NCBI GenBank assembly: GCA_964549735.1
Contig: CAZJWO010000017.1
Coordinates: forward strand, 1 to 41,945
Direction of reading: 5' to 3'
DNA: 41,945 nucleotides
DNA from: Glo-17 sp964549735
GTDB lineage: Bacteria > Krumholzibacteriota > Krumholzibacteriia > LZORAL124-64-63
Shown: positions 32,982-41,046 of the stretch, piece after piece
Numbering within the stretch: position 1 is the first letter of the stretch
Layout of the letters: each line of letters starts with the position of its first letter
Translations under genes and position numbers: made by a program
The notes under the pieces: model-generated
What the model was told of the DNA's origin: nothing
Seen by the model: the letters and a program-made list of their open reading frames with translations, nothing else
Databases searched by the model: none

Positions 32982-33071
32982 ATGCCGAATGGACGCAAGC
33001 GTAAGCGCAAGAAGATCGCGACGCACAAACGCAAGAAGCGGCTGCGCAAGAACCGCCACAAGAAGAAGTAA
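32982..33071 (+). CDS. mS38/COX24-like (AURKAIP1-domain) small basic protein
   Basis: This 29-residue ORF begins MPNGRKRKRKKIATHKRKKR and ends with RHKKK and TAA. More than half of the residues are Lys or Arg. It matches the AURKAIP1/COX24 C-terminal domain, known from the mitochondrial ribosomal small-subunit protein mS38 and from tiny bacterial homologues. The central KIATHKRKKRLRKNRHKKK is nearly invariant in the bacterial members as I recall them. It is likely a ribosome component that binds rRNA. An AAAGG site lies about 10 nt before the ATG, and a promoter is seen upstream. It is short enough to be missed by gene callers. Confidence 0.8.
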   Translation: MPNGRKRKRKKIATHKRKKRLRKNRHKKK

Positions 33072-33127
33072 TCGGATCGCCGGCGGGCCGGCCCGACCGC
33101 ATTCCGGTGCATCGAAGGAGCGAGGCC

Positions 33128-33523
33128 ATGGTCAACCAGGCTGAACGTCGTCGATCGCAGCGGGTGTACGCGCGCCTGCCGCTGAAGGTCCACCTCGATC
33201 AGCAGAGCGTCGCCGACGGCGGAACCGATCTCTTCGAGACCATCAACATCTCTTTGACCGGCGTCTACTTCCGGTCGCGCCGCTATCTGCCGCCCATGAC
33301 CAAGCTGGCCGTCGGGTTGGAGCTGGCCGTCGAAGGCGCGCCGGAGGGCCCGGCGGAGCACGCGCTCGTCCAGTGCGAAGGGCTGGTCGTGCGGATCCAG
33401 CCCGAGGAAGAACAGCCGGCCGGCGCGTCGTACGAGATCGCCGTGTTCTTCACGTGGATCGAGCCCCAGGGGCACGCCATTCTCAAGGATCACATCGACC
33501 TACTGCTTGGCGGCGCGTCCTGA
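33128..33523 (+). CDS. PilZ domain protein
   Basis: The 131-aa protein is one PilZ domain, a c-di-GMP binding module. The N-terminal arginine-rich motif RRRSQRVYARLPLKV fits the 'RR..R' loop. The second signature is INISLTGVYFRSRRYLP, where canonical proteins have 'D.S..G'; here Asn replaces the Asp. The C-terminal part EIAVFFTWIEPQGHAILKDHID matches the closing strands and helix. The ATG at 33128 has AAGGAG 7 nt upstream; a GTG at 33107 is less likely. Directly upstream of a flagellar operon, a role as motility brake or sensor of c-di-GMP is plausible, although the altered signature may weaken binding. Confidence 0.8.
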   Translation: MVNQAERRRSQRVYARLPLKVHLDQQSVADGGTDLFETINISLTGVYFRSRRYLPPMTKLAVGLELAVEGAPEGPAEHALVQCEGLVVRIQPEEEQPAGASYEIAVFFTWIEPQGHAILKDHIDLLLGGAS

Positions 33524-33719
33524 TAGCGCGCGCGGCCAGATATCACCCACCCGTGCCCACCCGCTGGGCAGCGGGCCGCGGGCGCGTCGCCTGCGGCCGC
33601 GGCGCTGGCGGCGGGAGCTAGGCGCCTCGCCGACGCCATCTCGTTCCATTGCAGAGGCTTCTTCCGGCGAACTCGCGCCGCGCGCGAGCTCGTTCGCGCG
33701 CGGCCCTCGCGTCGGGCCG

Positions 33720-33734
33720 GGGCACGTCCCTTGC
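33720..33734 (+). promoter_or_regulatory. Sigma-54 (-24/-12) promoter of the flagellar operon
   Basis: GGGCACG-TCCC-TTGC fits the consensus TGGCACG-N4-TTGC at all conserved positions except the first T. The invariant GG and GC elements are correctly spaced. It ends 49 nt before the flgF GTG. Sigma-54 control of rod/hook genes is known in many polarly flagellated bacteria. Confidence 0.6.
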
Positions 33735-33783
33735 GCTTGGTCGCGGTGAGCGGTCCCCACGTCTGGTCCAAGGGAGGTCCGGT

Positions 33784-34584
33784 GTGCTGCGCACCCTGCA
33801 GACAGCCAGGCATTCGCTGCACCTGGAGCAAACGCGCATCGATACCCTGGCGAACAATCTGGCCAACGCCGCCACGAGCGGTTTCCGCCAGGTGCTGACC
33901 AGGGTCACGGAGCAGAATGCGATCCCCGTCGCGAACGCCGATCCCGGGCCGGATGACACCGCGGCGATCGCCCGGCCTCTGGACTTGCCGCGGCCACCGG
34001 GCGCCGCCGATTGGGTGACCGAGCGTAAGCTGCTGATGTCGCAGGCGTTGGACATGCGGCCGGGAGCCGTGCAGCAGACCGGACGCCATCTAGACCTGGC
34101 GATCAGCGGGCGCGGCTTCTTCGTGGTCCGCGATCGCGAGGGCAACGAAATGCTCACCCGCGACGGCGGCTTCAGCCTCGATGACGAGGGAAACCTGGCG
34201 ACCGCCGCAGGCTTGCAAGTGCAGGGCACGGGCGGACCGATCGCGGCTGGCGGCGGTCTGCTGACGGTCGACGCGGATGGCAGCGTGCGCGTCGACGGCC
34301 AGGAGCGCGGCCGCCTGCGCCTGGTGGAGGCTGGCGATCCGCACGGCCTGACGCCCCGCGGCGACGGCCTGTTGATGGCGGCGGCCGCACAGGCTCTCGC
34401 GGACGTGCCGGCCGGCGAAGCGGTCGTGCTGCAGGGGCACTTGGAAGGCAGCAACGTCGATGCCGTGCGGACCCTGGTGGACATGATCGCAGCGCAACGC
34501 GCGTTCGAGGTCGGCGCCAAGGTGCTGCAGGCGAACGACGAGATGCTCGGCCAGAGCGTCAACACGCTGGGGCGCGTGACGTAG
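33784..34584 (+). CDS. flgF: Flagellar basal-body rod protein FlgF
   Basis: FlgF is a proximal-rod subunit exported by the flagellar type III apparatus. The 266-aa protein has the rod-protein N-terminus with TLANNLANAATSGFRQ ('NNlAN..T.GF'). A central D1 region contains DLAISGRGFFVVRD and LTRDGGFSLDDEGNL. The C-terminal helix has VDMIAAQRAFEVGAKVLQANDEML. The start is a GTG with AGGGAGG upstream, since no ATG fits. FlgF and FlgG are paralogues; the first of the two, shorter in the conserved D1 part, is conventionally FlgF. It is the first gene of the flagellar operon, after the sigma-54 element. Confidence 0.88.
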   Translation: MLRTLQTARHSLHLEQTRIDTLANNLANAATSGFRQVLTRVTEQNAIPVANADPGPDDTAAIARPLDLPRPPGAADWVTERKLLMSQALDMRPGAVQQTGRHLDLAISGRGFFVVRDREGNEMLTRDGGFSLDDEGNLATAAGLQVQGTGGPIAAGGGLLTVDADGSVRVDGQERGRLRLVEAGDPHGLTPRGDGLLMAAAAQALADVPAGEAVVLQGHLEGSNVDAVRTLVDMIAAQRAFEVGAKVLQANDEMLGQSVNTLGRVT

Positions 34585-34615
34585 GCGCCGGACGGCAAGC
34601 AAGGAGTGACGGCCA

Positions 34616-35407
34616 ATGATGCGTGCGATGGGAACGGCGGCGTCGGGCATGAAGGCCATGCAGCTGCAGATCGACGCGATCTCCAACAACCTGGCCAACG
34701 TCAACACGACCGGCTTCAAGAAGAGCGGCATGCAGTTCCAGGATCTTCTCTACGAATCGGTCGTGCCCGGCGGCCAGGTGCGCTCCAGCGGCTTGAGCGA
34801 GCCGACCCGGGTCGAGGTCGGGCACGGCGTCAAGTTGGTCGCCACGACGAAGGACTTCAGCCAGGGCACGGTCGTCTCGACGAACAATCCCCTGGACCTC
34901 ATGATCGAAGGCGACGGTTTCTTCCAGCTTCGCCTGCCGGACGGCGACATGGCGTACACCCGCGACGGCAGCTTCAAGATGGATGGCGAGCGCAACATCG
35001 TCACGGCGCTGGGCTATCGCCTGGAGCCGTCGTTGCAGGTGCCGGCGGACGCGGTCGAGGTCTCGATCGCCCGCGACGGAACGGTCAGCGTGCGTCTGGC
35101 GGGCAACAGCGCTGGGGTGCAGGACATCGGTCGCCTCGAGCTCGTCCGCTTCCCCAACCCGGCCGGTCTGATCGCCAAGGGCAGCAACATGTTCCTGGAG
35201 TCGCCGGCCAGCGGCGTGCCGATGCTCGGGACTCCCGGCCGGGACGGGCTGGGCGAGGTGGCCAGCGGCTTCCTGGAGATGAGCAACGTCGAGACCGTCG
35301 ACGAACTGGTCCGCATGATCACCGCGCAACGAGCCTACGAACTGAACAGCAAGACGATCGGCATGGCGGACCAGATGCTGCAGACCGTCGCGAACATCAA
35401 GCGGTAG
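34616..35407 (+). CDS. flgG: Flagellar distal rod protein FlgG
   Basis: The 263-aa protein is a close match to FlgG. It has the N-terminal AISNNLANVNTTGFKKSGMQ, then GDGFFQLRLPDGDMAYTRDG in the D1 region, and the C-terminal ETVDELVRMITAQRAYELN, followed by SKTIGMADQMLQTV. The FlgG-specific insertion (FKKS...QDLLYESV) that stiffens the distal rod is present. AAGGAG precedes the ATG; a second ATG follows immediately. It is 31 bp after flgF and 7 bp before flgA. Confidence 0.95.
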   Translation: MMRAMGTAASGMKAMQLQIDAISNNLANVNTTGFKKSGMQFQDLLYESVVPGGQVRSSGLSEPTRVEVGHGVKLVATTKDFSQGTVVSTNNPLDLMIEGDGFFQLRLPDGDMAYTRDGSFKMDGERNIVTALGYRLEPSLQVPADAVEVSIARDGTVSVRLAGNSAGVQDIGRLELVRFPNPAGLIAKGSNMFLESPASGVPMLGTPGRDGLGEVASGFLEMSNVETVDELVRMITAQRAYELNSKTIGMADQMLQTVANIKR

Positions 35408-35414
35408 GCCAGCC

Positions 35415-36404
35415 ATGTACTCGACGCGGCGACAGCAGGGGATGGCGACGCGACGCCCGCCGCGTCGCGCACGCTTCGGGATATTCGCCGCCGTGGCGTT
35501 CGCATGCGTGGCGCGTGGCGCCGGAGCCTGGACCCTCGACGTGCCCGATTCGGTCGTCGTTTCGGCGGCGAACGTCCGCGTGGCCGACCTCGTGGCGGGA
35601 CCGGTTCCGGCCGGTCCCGGCGCCGTCGTGATCGCCGCCGGCGGTCGTCCCGGCACGGCGATCGAAGTCACCGCCCGCGCGATCCTGCGCCGGCTGGCGA
35701 TGGCGGGGCACGCGGCGGACGTCTCGCTGAAGGGCGCCGAGCGCTGCCGCATCCTATTCGCCGGCGGCGCCGTGCCGCCGGATCTGCTGCGCCGGCGCCT
35801 CGGCGATCTGCTCCAGCCGCAGGTGCCGCCGGCCGATCCGCAGGCGCCGCCGTCTTGGCTGGAGCTGGAGCTTCCCGACGTACGGGTGCTCGTCGGCGAC
35901 GGCTGGCGCGTCGAATGGCCGCAGCCGCGTCCGCTTGCGCCGGGCCGCAATCTCCTGACGGTTGCGGTGCACGATGGCCCGCGGAGCCAGCGGCTGTCCG
36001 TGACGGCGATCCTGCACGCCTACGCGCGCGTCGCGGTGCCCGTCGCGCCCGCTCCGCGCGGCACGGTGATCGATCCGCAAGCCGTGCAGTGGCAGTGGAT
36101 CGATCTCGCGGCGTCCCCGCCCGGCCTGGTCAGCGATCCTGGCAGCCTGCAGGACATGCGGCCCGTGCGGGACCTGCCGCCGGGCGAGCCGCTCGCCCGG
36201 CGCGACCTGGAGCCGCAGCCCCTGGTGCGCCGCGGCGATCTCGTCGACCTCGTCATGCGCCGTGGAGGCGTCGAGGCCATCGTGCGGGTCGAGTGCCGGC
36301 AGGATGGCGTGCTGGATCAGGCCGTCAGCGTCCGCAACCCGCTCAACGGAAAGCTGCTGGTCGCTCGCGTCGCGGGGGCCGGCCTCGTGAAGATGGGGAG
36401 GTAG
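35415..36404 (+). CDS. flgA: Flagellar P-ring assembly chaperone FlgA
   Basis: FlgA is the periplasmic chaperone that helps FlgI form the P-ring. The 329-aa product has a signal peptide (about residues 20-38, FGIFAAVAFACVARGAGA). A low-similarity N-terminal part follows, then a C-terminal SAF domain with RVAVPVAPAPRGTVIDPQAV and RDLPPGEPLARRDLEPQP. The end, VRNPLNGKLLVARVAGAGLV, is the FlgA signature 'vRn..SgK...a.V'. At 329 aa it is longer than the 220-aa enterobacterial FlgA, as in many other phyla. The gene lies between flgG and flgH as usual. Confidence 0.9.
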   Translation: MYSTRRQQGMATRRPPRRARFGIFAAVAFACVARGAGAWTLDVPDSVVVSAANVRVADLVAGPVPAGPGAVVIAAGGRPGTAIEVTARAILRRLAMAGHAADVSLKGAERCRILFAGGAVPPDLLRRRLGDLLQPQVPPADPQAPPSWLELELPDVRVLVGDGWRVEWPQPRPLAPGRNLLTVAVHDGPRSQRLSVTAILHAYARVAVPVAPAPRGTVIDPQAVQWQWIDLAASPPGLVSDPGSLQDMRPVRDLPPGEPLARRDLEPQPLVRRGDLVDLVMRRGGVEAIVRVECRQDGVLDQAVSVRNPLNGKLLVARVAGAGLVKMGR

Positions 36405-36408
36405 CCTC

Positions 36409-36990
36409 ATGCGCCGCATGATCCGCATCCTGCTGGTCTCTATCGTGTTGCTGGCGGCCGGCGTCGCCGCCGGGCGCACGCCCTTGATCGACATGCAGAC
36501 CGGCAGCAGCCTGTTCACGAGCTTCAAGGCGCACAAGGTGGGCGACGTGGTGACCATCATCATCGCGGAGCAGACCAGCGCCGACGCCTCGAGCGAGGTC
36601 GACACCAAGGCGAAGGCCGAGACGCGCGGCGGCCCCGGTCTGGGATTCCTGCAGCCCTTCGGCTCCTGGGGCCTCAGCACGGAGAACAACCACAAGGGTG
36701 ACGGCTCGACGAGCCGCAGCGGCAATCTGCGCGGCGAGATCTCGGTGACCATCACCGAGGTCCTGCCCAACGGCAACTACCGGCTCGTCGGCGCCCGCAG
36801 CGTGGACATCAACGGCGATCGCCAGCTCATCGAGATCAGCGGCGTCTGCCGGCCCCGGGACATCCTGCCCGACAATACGATCCTGTCGACCTACATCGCC
36901 GATGCGCAGATCGCCTATAGCGGCGCCGGCATGCTGCAGGATGCCGCCCAGCCGGGGCTGCTGACGCGCATCGTCAACTGGCTGTTCTGA
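36409..36990 (+). CDS. flgH: Flagellar L-ring protein FlgH (no lipobox cysteine)
   Basis: FlgH forms the L-ring around the rod in the outer membrane. The 193-aa protein is recognised by SSLFTSFKAHKVGDVVTIII, where families show 'lf.d.ra..vGDivtv.i', then NLRGEISVTITEVLPNGNYR and GARSVDINGDRQLIEISGVC. The signal peptide MRRMIRILLVSIVLLAAGVAAG lacks the lipobox Cys found in Salmonella FlgH; the only Cys in the protein is in SGVCRPRD. So it is predicted to be cleaved by signal peptidase I. Its neighbours flgA and flgI fit the usual order. Confidence 0.9.
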   Translation: MRRMIRILLVSIVLLAAGVAAGRTPLIDMQTGSSLFTSFKAHKVGDVVTIIIAEQTSADASSEVDTKAKAETRGGPGLGFLQPFGSWGLSTENNHKGDGSTSRSGNLRGEISVTITEVLPNGNYRLVGARSVDINGDRQLIEISGVCRPRDILPDNTILSTYIADAQIAYSGAGMLQDAAQPGLLTRIVNWLF

Positions 36991-37003
36991 ACGGGAGCGT
37001 GGG

Positions 37004-38134
37004 ATGATGCGCCGAACCGTCCGGGCCGAGCTGGCCATCCTCGCGGGAATTCTGCTGCTGGCGCCCATCCTGGCCGCACCGGCCGCCGGCGCCGACTCCC
37101 GCATCAAGGACCTCGCCTATCTCGAGGGGACCTCCCCGGAACCGCTCCTCGGCTACGGACTCGTGACGGGTCTGAACGGGACCGGGGACGGGCAGAGCAA
37201 CGAGTTCACGATCACCAGCCTGAGCGCCATGCTGGAACGGCTCGGGGTGACCGTCGATCCGGCGCTCATCCGGCTCAAGAATGTCGCCGCCGTCGTGGTG
37301 ACGGCAGAGATCGACCCGACCGCGGGAGCCGGCACCCGCGTCGACGTCGTCGTCTCCAGTCTGGGCGACGCCTCGAGCCTCGAGGGCGGTACGCTGATCA
37401 TGACGCCGTTGAAAGCGGCCGACGGCACGGTCGTGCTGGTGGCGCAGGGCGCCGTCTCGATCGGCGGGTTCAACATCCGCGGCGGCGCGAACAACAGCCT
37501 GCGCAAGAACCACGCGACGGTCGGCATGATTCCCGGCGGCGGCACCGTGCGCCAACCTTTGACCGGCCGCTTCACGGCCGAAGGACAGGTCACCTGGCTT
37601 CTGCACAACGCCGATTTCAATACGGCCGCCGCGGTGGCGCGAGCCATCGACGCCGGCTTCGGCGCGGGAACCGCCGAGGCGCTCGACGCGCACCGCGTGC
37701 GCGTCCGCATCCCGCCCGCGCACGTCGCGCAACCGGTCGCATTCATCGCGCAAGTGGGAGAGCTGACCGCGGCGAGCGACGCGCCGGCGCGCGTCGTCAT
37801 CAACGAGCGCACCGGCACGATCATCGTCGGCCAGAACGTCGTGCTGCGCGAGGCCGCGGTCGCCCACGGCAATCTCAAGGTCGAGGTCAAGACGTTCTAT
37901 GACGTTTCGCAGCCGGCGCCGTTCAGCCGGACGGGGCAGACGGTGGTCGTGCCGGACGTCAACACGCAGGTCCACGACCAGGAGGCGCACGTCCTGCGCG
38001 TGCCGGAGACCAGCACGGTCGCCGACGTGGTCACGGTCCTGAACGACATCGGAGCGAGCCCGCGCGACATCATCGCGATCCTGCAGGCGCTCAAGCGGGC
38101 AGGCGCGTTGCAGGCCGAACTGGTCATCATGTGA
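37004..38134 (+). CDS. flgI: Flagellar P-ring protein FlgI
   Basis: FlgI forms the P-ring in the peptidoglycan layer. The 376-aa protein has a signal peptide (ILAGILLLAPILAAPAAGAD) and the FlgI signature blocks: RIKDLAYLEG, LLGYGLVTGLNGTGDGQS, LKNVAAVVVTAEI, GTRVDVVVSSLGDASSLEGG, TLIMTPLKAADG, and a C-terminal region rich in GTIIVG. Length is normal. It follows flgH after 13 bp. It is the best-conserved protein of this operon by eye. Confidence 0.96.
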   Translation: MMRRTVRAELAILAGILLLAPILAAPAAGADSRIKDLAYLEGTSPEPLLGYGLVTGLNGTGDGQSNEFTITSLSAMLERLGVTVDPALIRLKNVAAVVVTAEIDPTAGAGTRVDVVVSSLGDASSLEGGTLIMTPLKAADGTVVLVAQGAVSIGGFNIRGGANNSLRKNHATVGMIPGGGTVRQPLTGRFTAEGQVTWLLHNADFNTAAAVARAIDAGFGAGTAEALDAHRVRVRIPPAHVAQPVAFIAQVGELTAASDAPARVVINERTGTIIVGQNVVLREAAVAHGNLKVEVKTFYDVSQPAPFSRTGQTVVVPDVNTQVHDQEAHVLRVPETSTVADVVTVLNDIGASPRDIIAILQALKRAGALQAELVIM

Positions 38135-38143
38135 GGATCCGCC

Positions 38144-39112
38144 TTGCCAGTGCCCGGTCCAACGACACCGCCCGCGCACCTCGACCTCGAGCAGGCGCGC
38201 CTCGGCCAGGCCGAAGCCGCGGCCCGTCGCCGCAGCGAGCCTGTCGCCGGTACGCCGCCGGGACGACCGGATCACGACCAGCCCGGACTGCGCGAGGCTG
38301 CCCGGCAGTTCGAAGCGCTCTTCTATGGGCAGCTCATCCGCGCCATGCGCGCCACGGTTCCCGAGAACGGATTCTGGGGCCAGGACGGCGGCGCGAAGAT
38401 CTACCGGCAGCTGCACGACCAGGCGCTCGCTGATCGCATGGCCGCCGGCGGCGGCCTGGGCATCGCCGACCTCATCGTCCGGCAGTTCGCCGGGAGTGAC
38501 GCCGGCGGTCCGCCCGCGGAGGCGGCCCGCGCGCCATCCCGGCTGCCCGATCCGCGCGGCGTGGCGAATTACCGGCGTCAGGCGAAGGCAGCGGACGCGA
38601 CGGCCGCGTCGGCGCGCTTACGCGAGCGCGCCGATGCCCTCGGCGGCGCGGTGGCCGACAGCCTGCGACGCTGGCAACGCGAGCTTGCCACCGCCGCCGC
38701 GACGACCGGCCTCGAGCCGGCGCTGGTCCTGGCGGTGATGGTCCGCGAATCGCGGGGCGATCCGCGCGCCGAATCGCCCCGCGGAGCCCGGGGATTGATG
38801 CAGCTCATGCCGGGCACGGCGCGCGAGCTGGGCGTGGAGGATCCTGCCGATCCCCTGCAGAACTTGCTGGGCGGGGCGCGCTACCTGGCGGCCATGCTGC
38901 GACGATACGGCGGCGATCTGGACCTCGCGCTCGCGGCGTACAACGCGGGGCCGGGTACGGTCGACCGTCTGGGCGGTCGGGTGCCGAACTATCCGGAAAC
39001 CAGGCAGTATGTCGCCGCGGTCAAGGACCTCGCGCAGCGACTCGGCTCCGGAAATGGCACGAATCTGGTATCTCCGGCGGGCAACCTGAGCGATCGACCC
39101 ACTTCGAGGTGA
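38144..39112 (+). CDS. flgJ: FlgJ-like protein: rod-binding domain fused to an SLT lytic transglycosylase
   Basis: The 322-aa protein has an N-terminal rod-binding domain of FlgJ (about residues 46-118: AARQFEALFYGQLIRAMRAT, GGAKIYRQLHDQALADRMA). A helical linker follows, then a C-terminal SLT (GH23-type) lytic transglycosylase domain (about 180-310). This has catalytic Glu202 in MVRESRGDPRAES, GLMQLMPGTA and ALAAYNAGPGTVD. In enterobacterial FlgJ the second domain is a GH73 glucosaminidase instead. It opens a hole in murein for the rod. The start is TTG with GAGG 7 nt upstream; a GTG 6 bp later is possible. Confidence 0.88.
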   Translation: MPVPGPTTPPAHLDLEQARLGQAEAAARRRSEPVAGTPPGRPDHDQPGLREAARQFEALFYGQLIRAMRATVPENGFWGQDGGAKIYRQLHDQALADRMAAGGGLGIADLIVRQFAGSDAGGPPAEAARAPSRLPDPRGVANYRRQAKAADATAASARLRERADALGGAVADSLRRWQRELATAAATTGLEPALVLAVMVRESRGDPRAESPRGARGLMQLMPGTARELGVEDPADPLQNLLGGARYLAAMLRRYGGDLDLALAAYNAGPGTVDRLGGRVPNYPETRQYVAAVKDLAQRLGSGNGTNLVSPAGNLSDRPTSR

Positions 39113-39116
39113 AGCC

Positions 39117-39641
39117 ATGACCGAAAGCGCCATGAAGTCGGCCGCCGGCGCCGTCGAAGCCCTCAGCACCGTCCTGCGCGAAGAGCAGCAGCACTACGCC
39201 CAGCTGCTCGAACTGGCCCGTCGCCAGGGGCAGCTGATGACGAGCCACGATCTGGAGGGGCTGCAGGACAACGCGCGCCGCATGAGCGACGGATTGGCGG
39301 CCGCCGACGCGGTGCGCCTCCGACGCGAACACCTCGCCAGCCAGCTCATGTCGGCAGACGACCGCCAGCCGGCGGGCAGCTTGAGCGGCTGGCTCCAGGC
39401 GCAGTCCCCGCAGCTGCGTCAGGCCTTGTCCGAGCCGGTCCAGGCAGTGCGGCGGACCGCCGGCGATCTCGCCCGCACCAACGAGATGAACCGCCGGTTG
39501 GCCAATTTCTGCCTCGACCTGGTCGAAGAAGAGGCGGCGCTGCTGCGACGCTGCCTGCTCGAGGACCCGGCCGGCTGCTACGATCGCGGCGCCCAACCCG
39601 CCTGCAACGCCCAGGGCGGAGTCCTGAAGCGGCAGGCCTGA
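39117..39641 (+). CDS. flgN: Flagellar export chaperone FlgN
   Basis: FlgN is the cytosolic chaperone for the hook-filament junction proteins FlgK and FlgL. The 174-aa product is entirely helical, with a conserved N-terminal LREEQQHYAQLLELARRQGQ and a C-terminal helix near NEMNRRLANFCLDLVEEE, as in FlgN. Two leucine-heptad helices and no signal peptide fit the chaperone class. It is directly upstream of flgK, its known client. No flgM (anti-sigma-28) is present beside it. Sequence conservation of FlgN is low, so context carries part of the call. Confidence 0.85.
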   Translation: MTESAMKSAAGAVEALSTVLREEQQHYAQLLELARRQGQLMTSHDLEGLQDNARRMSDGLAAADAVRLRREHLASQLMSADDRQPAGSLSGWLQAQSPQLRQALSEPVQAVRRTAGDLARTNEMNRRLANFCLDLVEEEAALLRRCLLEDPAGCYDRGAQPACNAQGGVLKRQA

Positions 39642-39662
39642 ACGGCGGCCAGGAGGTTCGCG

Positions 39663-41030
39663 ATGCCCAGCCTCGCCAGCGTGATGGACAGCAGTCTGTC
39701 GGCGATGTTCTCCGCCCAGGCCGGGCTGGCGACGACATCGCACAACATCGCCAACGCCGATACGCCGGGCTACACGCGGCAGACCTTGCTGCTGGCGGCG
39801 CGCCGGCCGCTGCGGCTGCCATTCGGCAGCATCGGGCAGGGCGTCGACGTCGTGACCATCCGTCGCGCCCAGGACGATTTCCTGCTCAGCACGTTGCGGT
39901 CGCAGCAATCCAAACTGGCCACCTACACGTCGATCGACAGCGCCCTCTACGAGATCGAGCATATCCTCGGCTCGATCGACAACGACCACCTCGGCAGCGC
40001 CTTGAACGAGTTCTTCGGCGCCTGGAGCGATCTGGCCACGCCGCCGGCAGATAGTGCGCTGAAGCAGCAGGTCATCAGCAAGGCGCTCTCGCTGGTCACC
40101 GATTTCAATTCGATCAGCGCCTCCCTGGACGATCTCGAACGCAACATCGAGGCCCAGGTGCAGGAAGAACTGACGGCCATGAACAACCTGCTGGCCCAGA
40201 TCGGCCAGCTGAACAGCCAGGTCATGTCGGCGGAGATCGGCGGACAGCCCGCCAACGACCTGCGCGATCAGCGCGATCATCTGGTCAATCAGCTCTCGAG
40301 CATCGCCGCGGTGCAGGTGCTCGAGCGTAGCGACGGCAGCCTCGACGTGATCCTCAACGGCCGCACGATGGTCACGCGCGGCGACTTCCAGCAGTTCACC
40401 ACGGCCTATCGCGAGACGAGCCAGGGTTATCGGATGACCGTGGTCACGGAAGGCACGTACAACGAGGTGCAGCTATCGGACGGGCGCCTGCAGGGCCTGT
40501 TGGCGAGCCGCGACGAGCATGTCAGCAACGTGAGAAACCAGCTCGACGAGGTCGCGCGCATGCTCATCAACTCGGTCAACGCTCTGCACGTCCAGGGTAC
40601 GACCGGACACAGCAGCGGCCTGCTCTTCTTCACCGGCACCAGCATGCACACGATCGCGGTCAATCCGACGCTCGTCGAACAGCCGGCGCTGGTGGCGACG
40701 TCGCGCAGCGGCGAGGCCGGCGACGCGGACATCGCCACGGCCATCGCCGCCCTGGCGGACAGCAGCGCCCTCGGCTCGAGCATGACCATCAGCGACCGCT
40801 ACCGCGGCGTGCTCATCGATCTGGCCAGCCGCCGCCATAGCTACGAGTTCCTCGTCGAGAACCAGGCCCGCGGCGTGGCGGCGGTCGAGTCGAAGATCGC
40901 CAGCGTCACCGGCGTGAGCATCGACGAAGAGGCCGCCAACATGATGCGGTACCAGAACACGTACGGCGCGGCCGCCAAGCTGATTTCGACCGTGCAATCG
41001 CTCTACGACAGCTTGATCAACATGATCTAG
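39663..41030 (+). CDS. flgK: Flagellar hook-associated protein 1 FlgK
   Basis: FlgK is the first hook-filament junction protein. The 455-aa protein is shorter than the 547 aa of Salmonella, mainly in the central domain. The N-terminal helix has AQAGLATTSHNIANADTPGY, the 'N.aN..TpGY' motif of rod/hook proteins. FGAWSDLATPPADSALKQQV, LNSQVMSAEIGGQPANDLRD and RDHLVNQLSSIAAVQV mark the FlgK core. The C-terminal helix has VSIDEEAANMMRYQNTYGAA, followed by AKLISTVQSLYDSL. It is 21 bp after flgN. Confidence 0.94.
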   Translation: MPSLASVMDSSLSAMFSAQAGLATTSHNIANADTPGYTRQTLLLAARRPLRLPFGSIGQGVDVVTIRRAQDDFLLSTLRSQQSKLATYTSIDSALYEIEHILGSIDNDHLGSALNEFFGAWSDLATPPADSALKQQVISKALSLVTDFNSISASLDDLERNIEAQVQEELTAMNNLLAQIGQLNSQVMSAEIGGQPANDLRDQRDHLVNQLSSIAAVQVLERSDGSLDVILNGRTMVTRGDFQQFTTAYRETSQGYRMTVVTEGTYNEVQLSDGRLQGLLASRDEHVSNVRNQLDEVARMLINSVNALHVQGTTGHSSGLLFFTGTSMHTIAVNPTLVEQPALVATSRSGEAGDADIATAIAALADSSALGSSMTISDRYRGVLIDLASRRHSYEFLVENQARGVAAVESKIASVTGVSIDEEAANMMRYQNTYGAAAKLISTVQSLYDSLINMI

Positions 41031-41046
41031 CGGCGAGGACTCGGCC

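Noticed and set aside
39053..39067. TGGCACGAATCTGGT near the end of flgJ as a second sigma-54 promoter
   Set aside because: The -12 element lacks the required GC (TGGT instead of TTGC), and it lies inside a coding region.
39641..39663. Search for flgM or a sigma-28 site around flgN
   Set aside because: There is only a 21-bp gap between flgN and flgK. No anti-sigma factor gene or TAAA-N15-GCCGATAA element was found.
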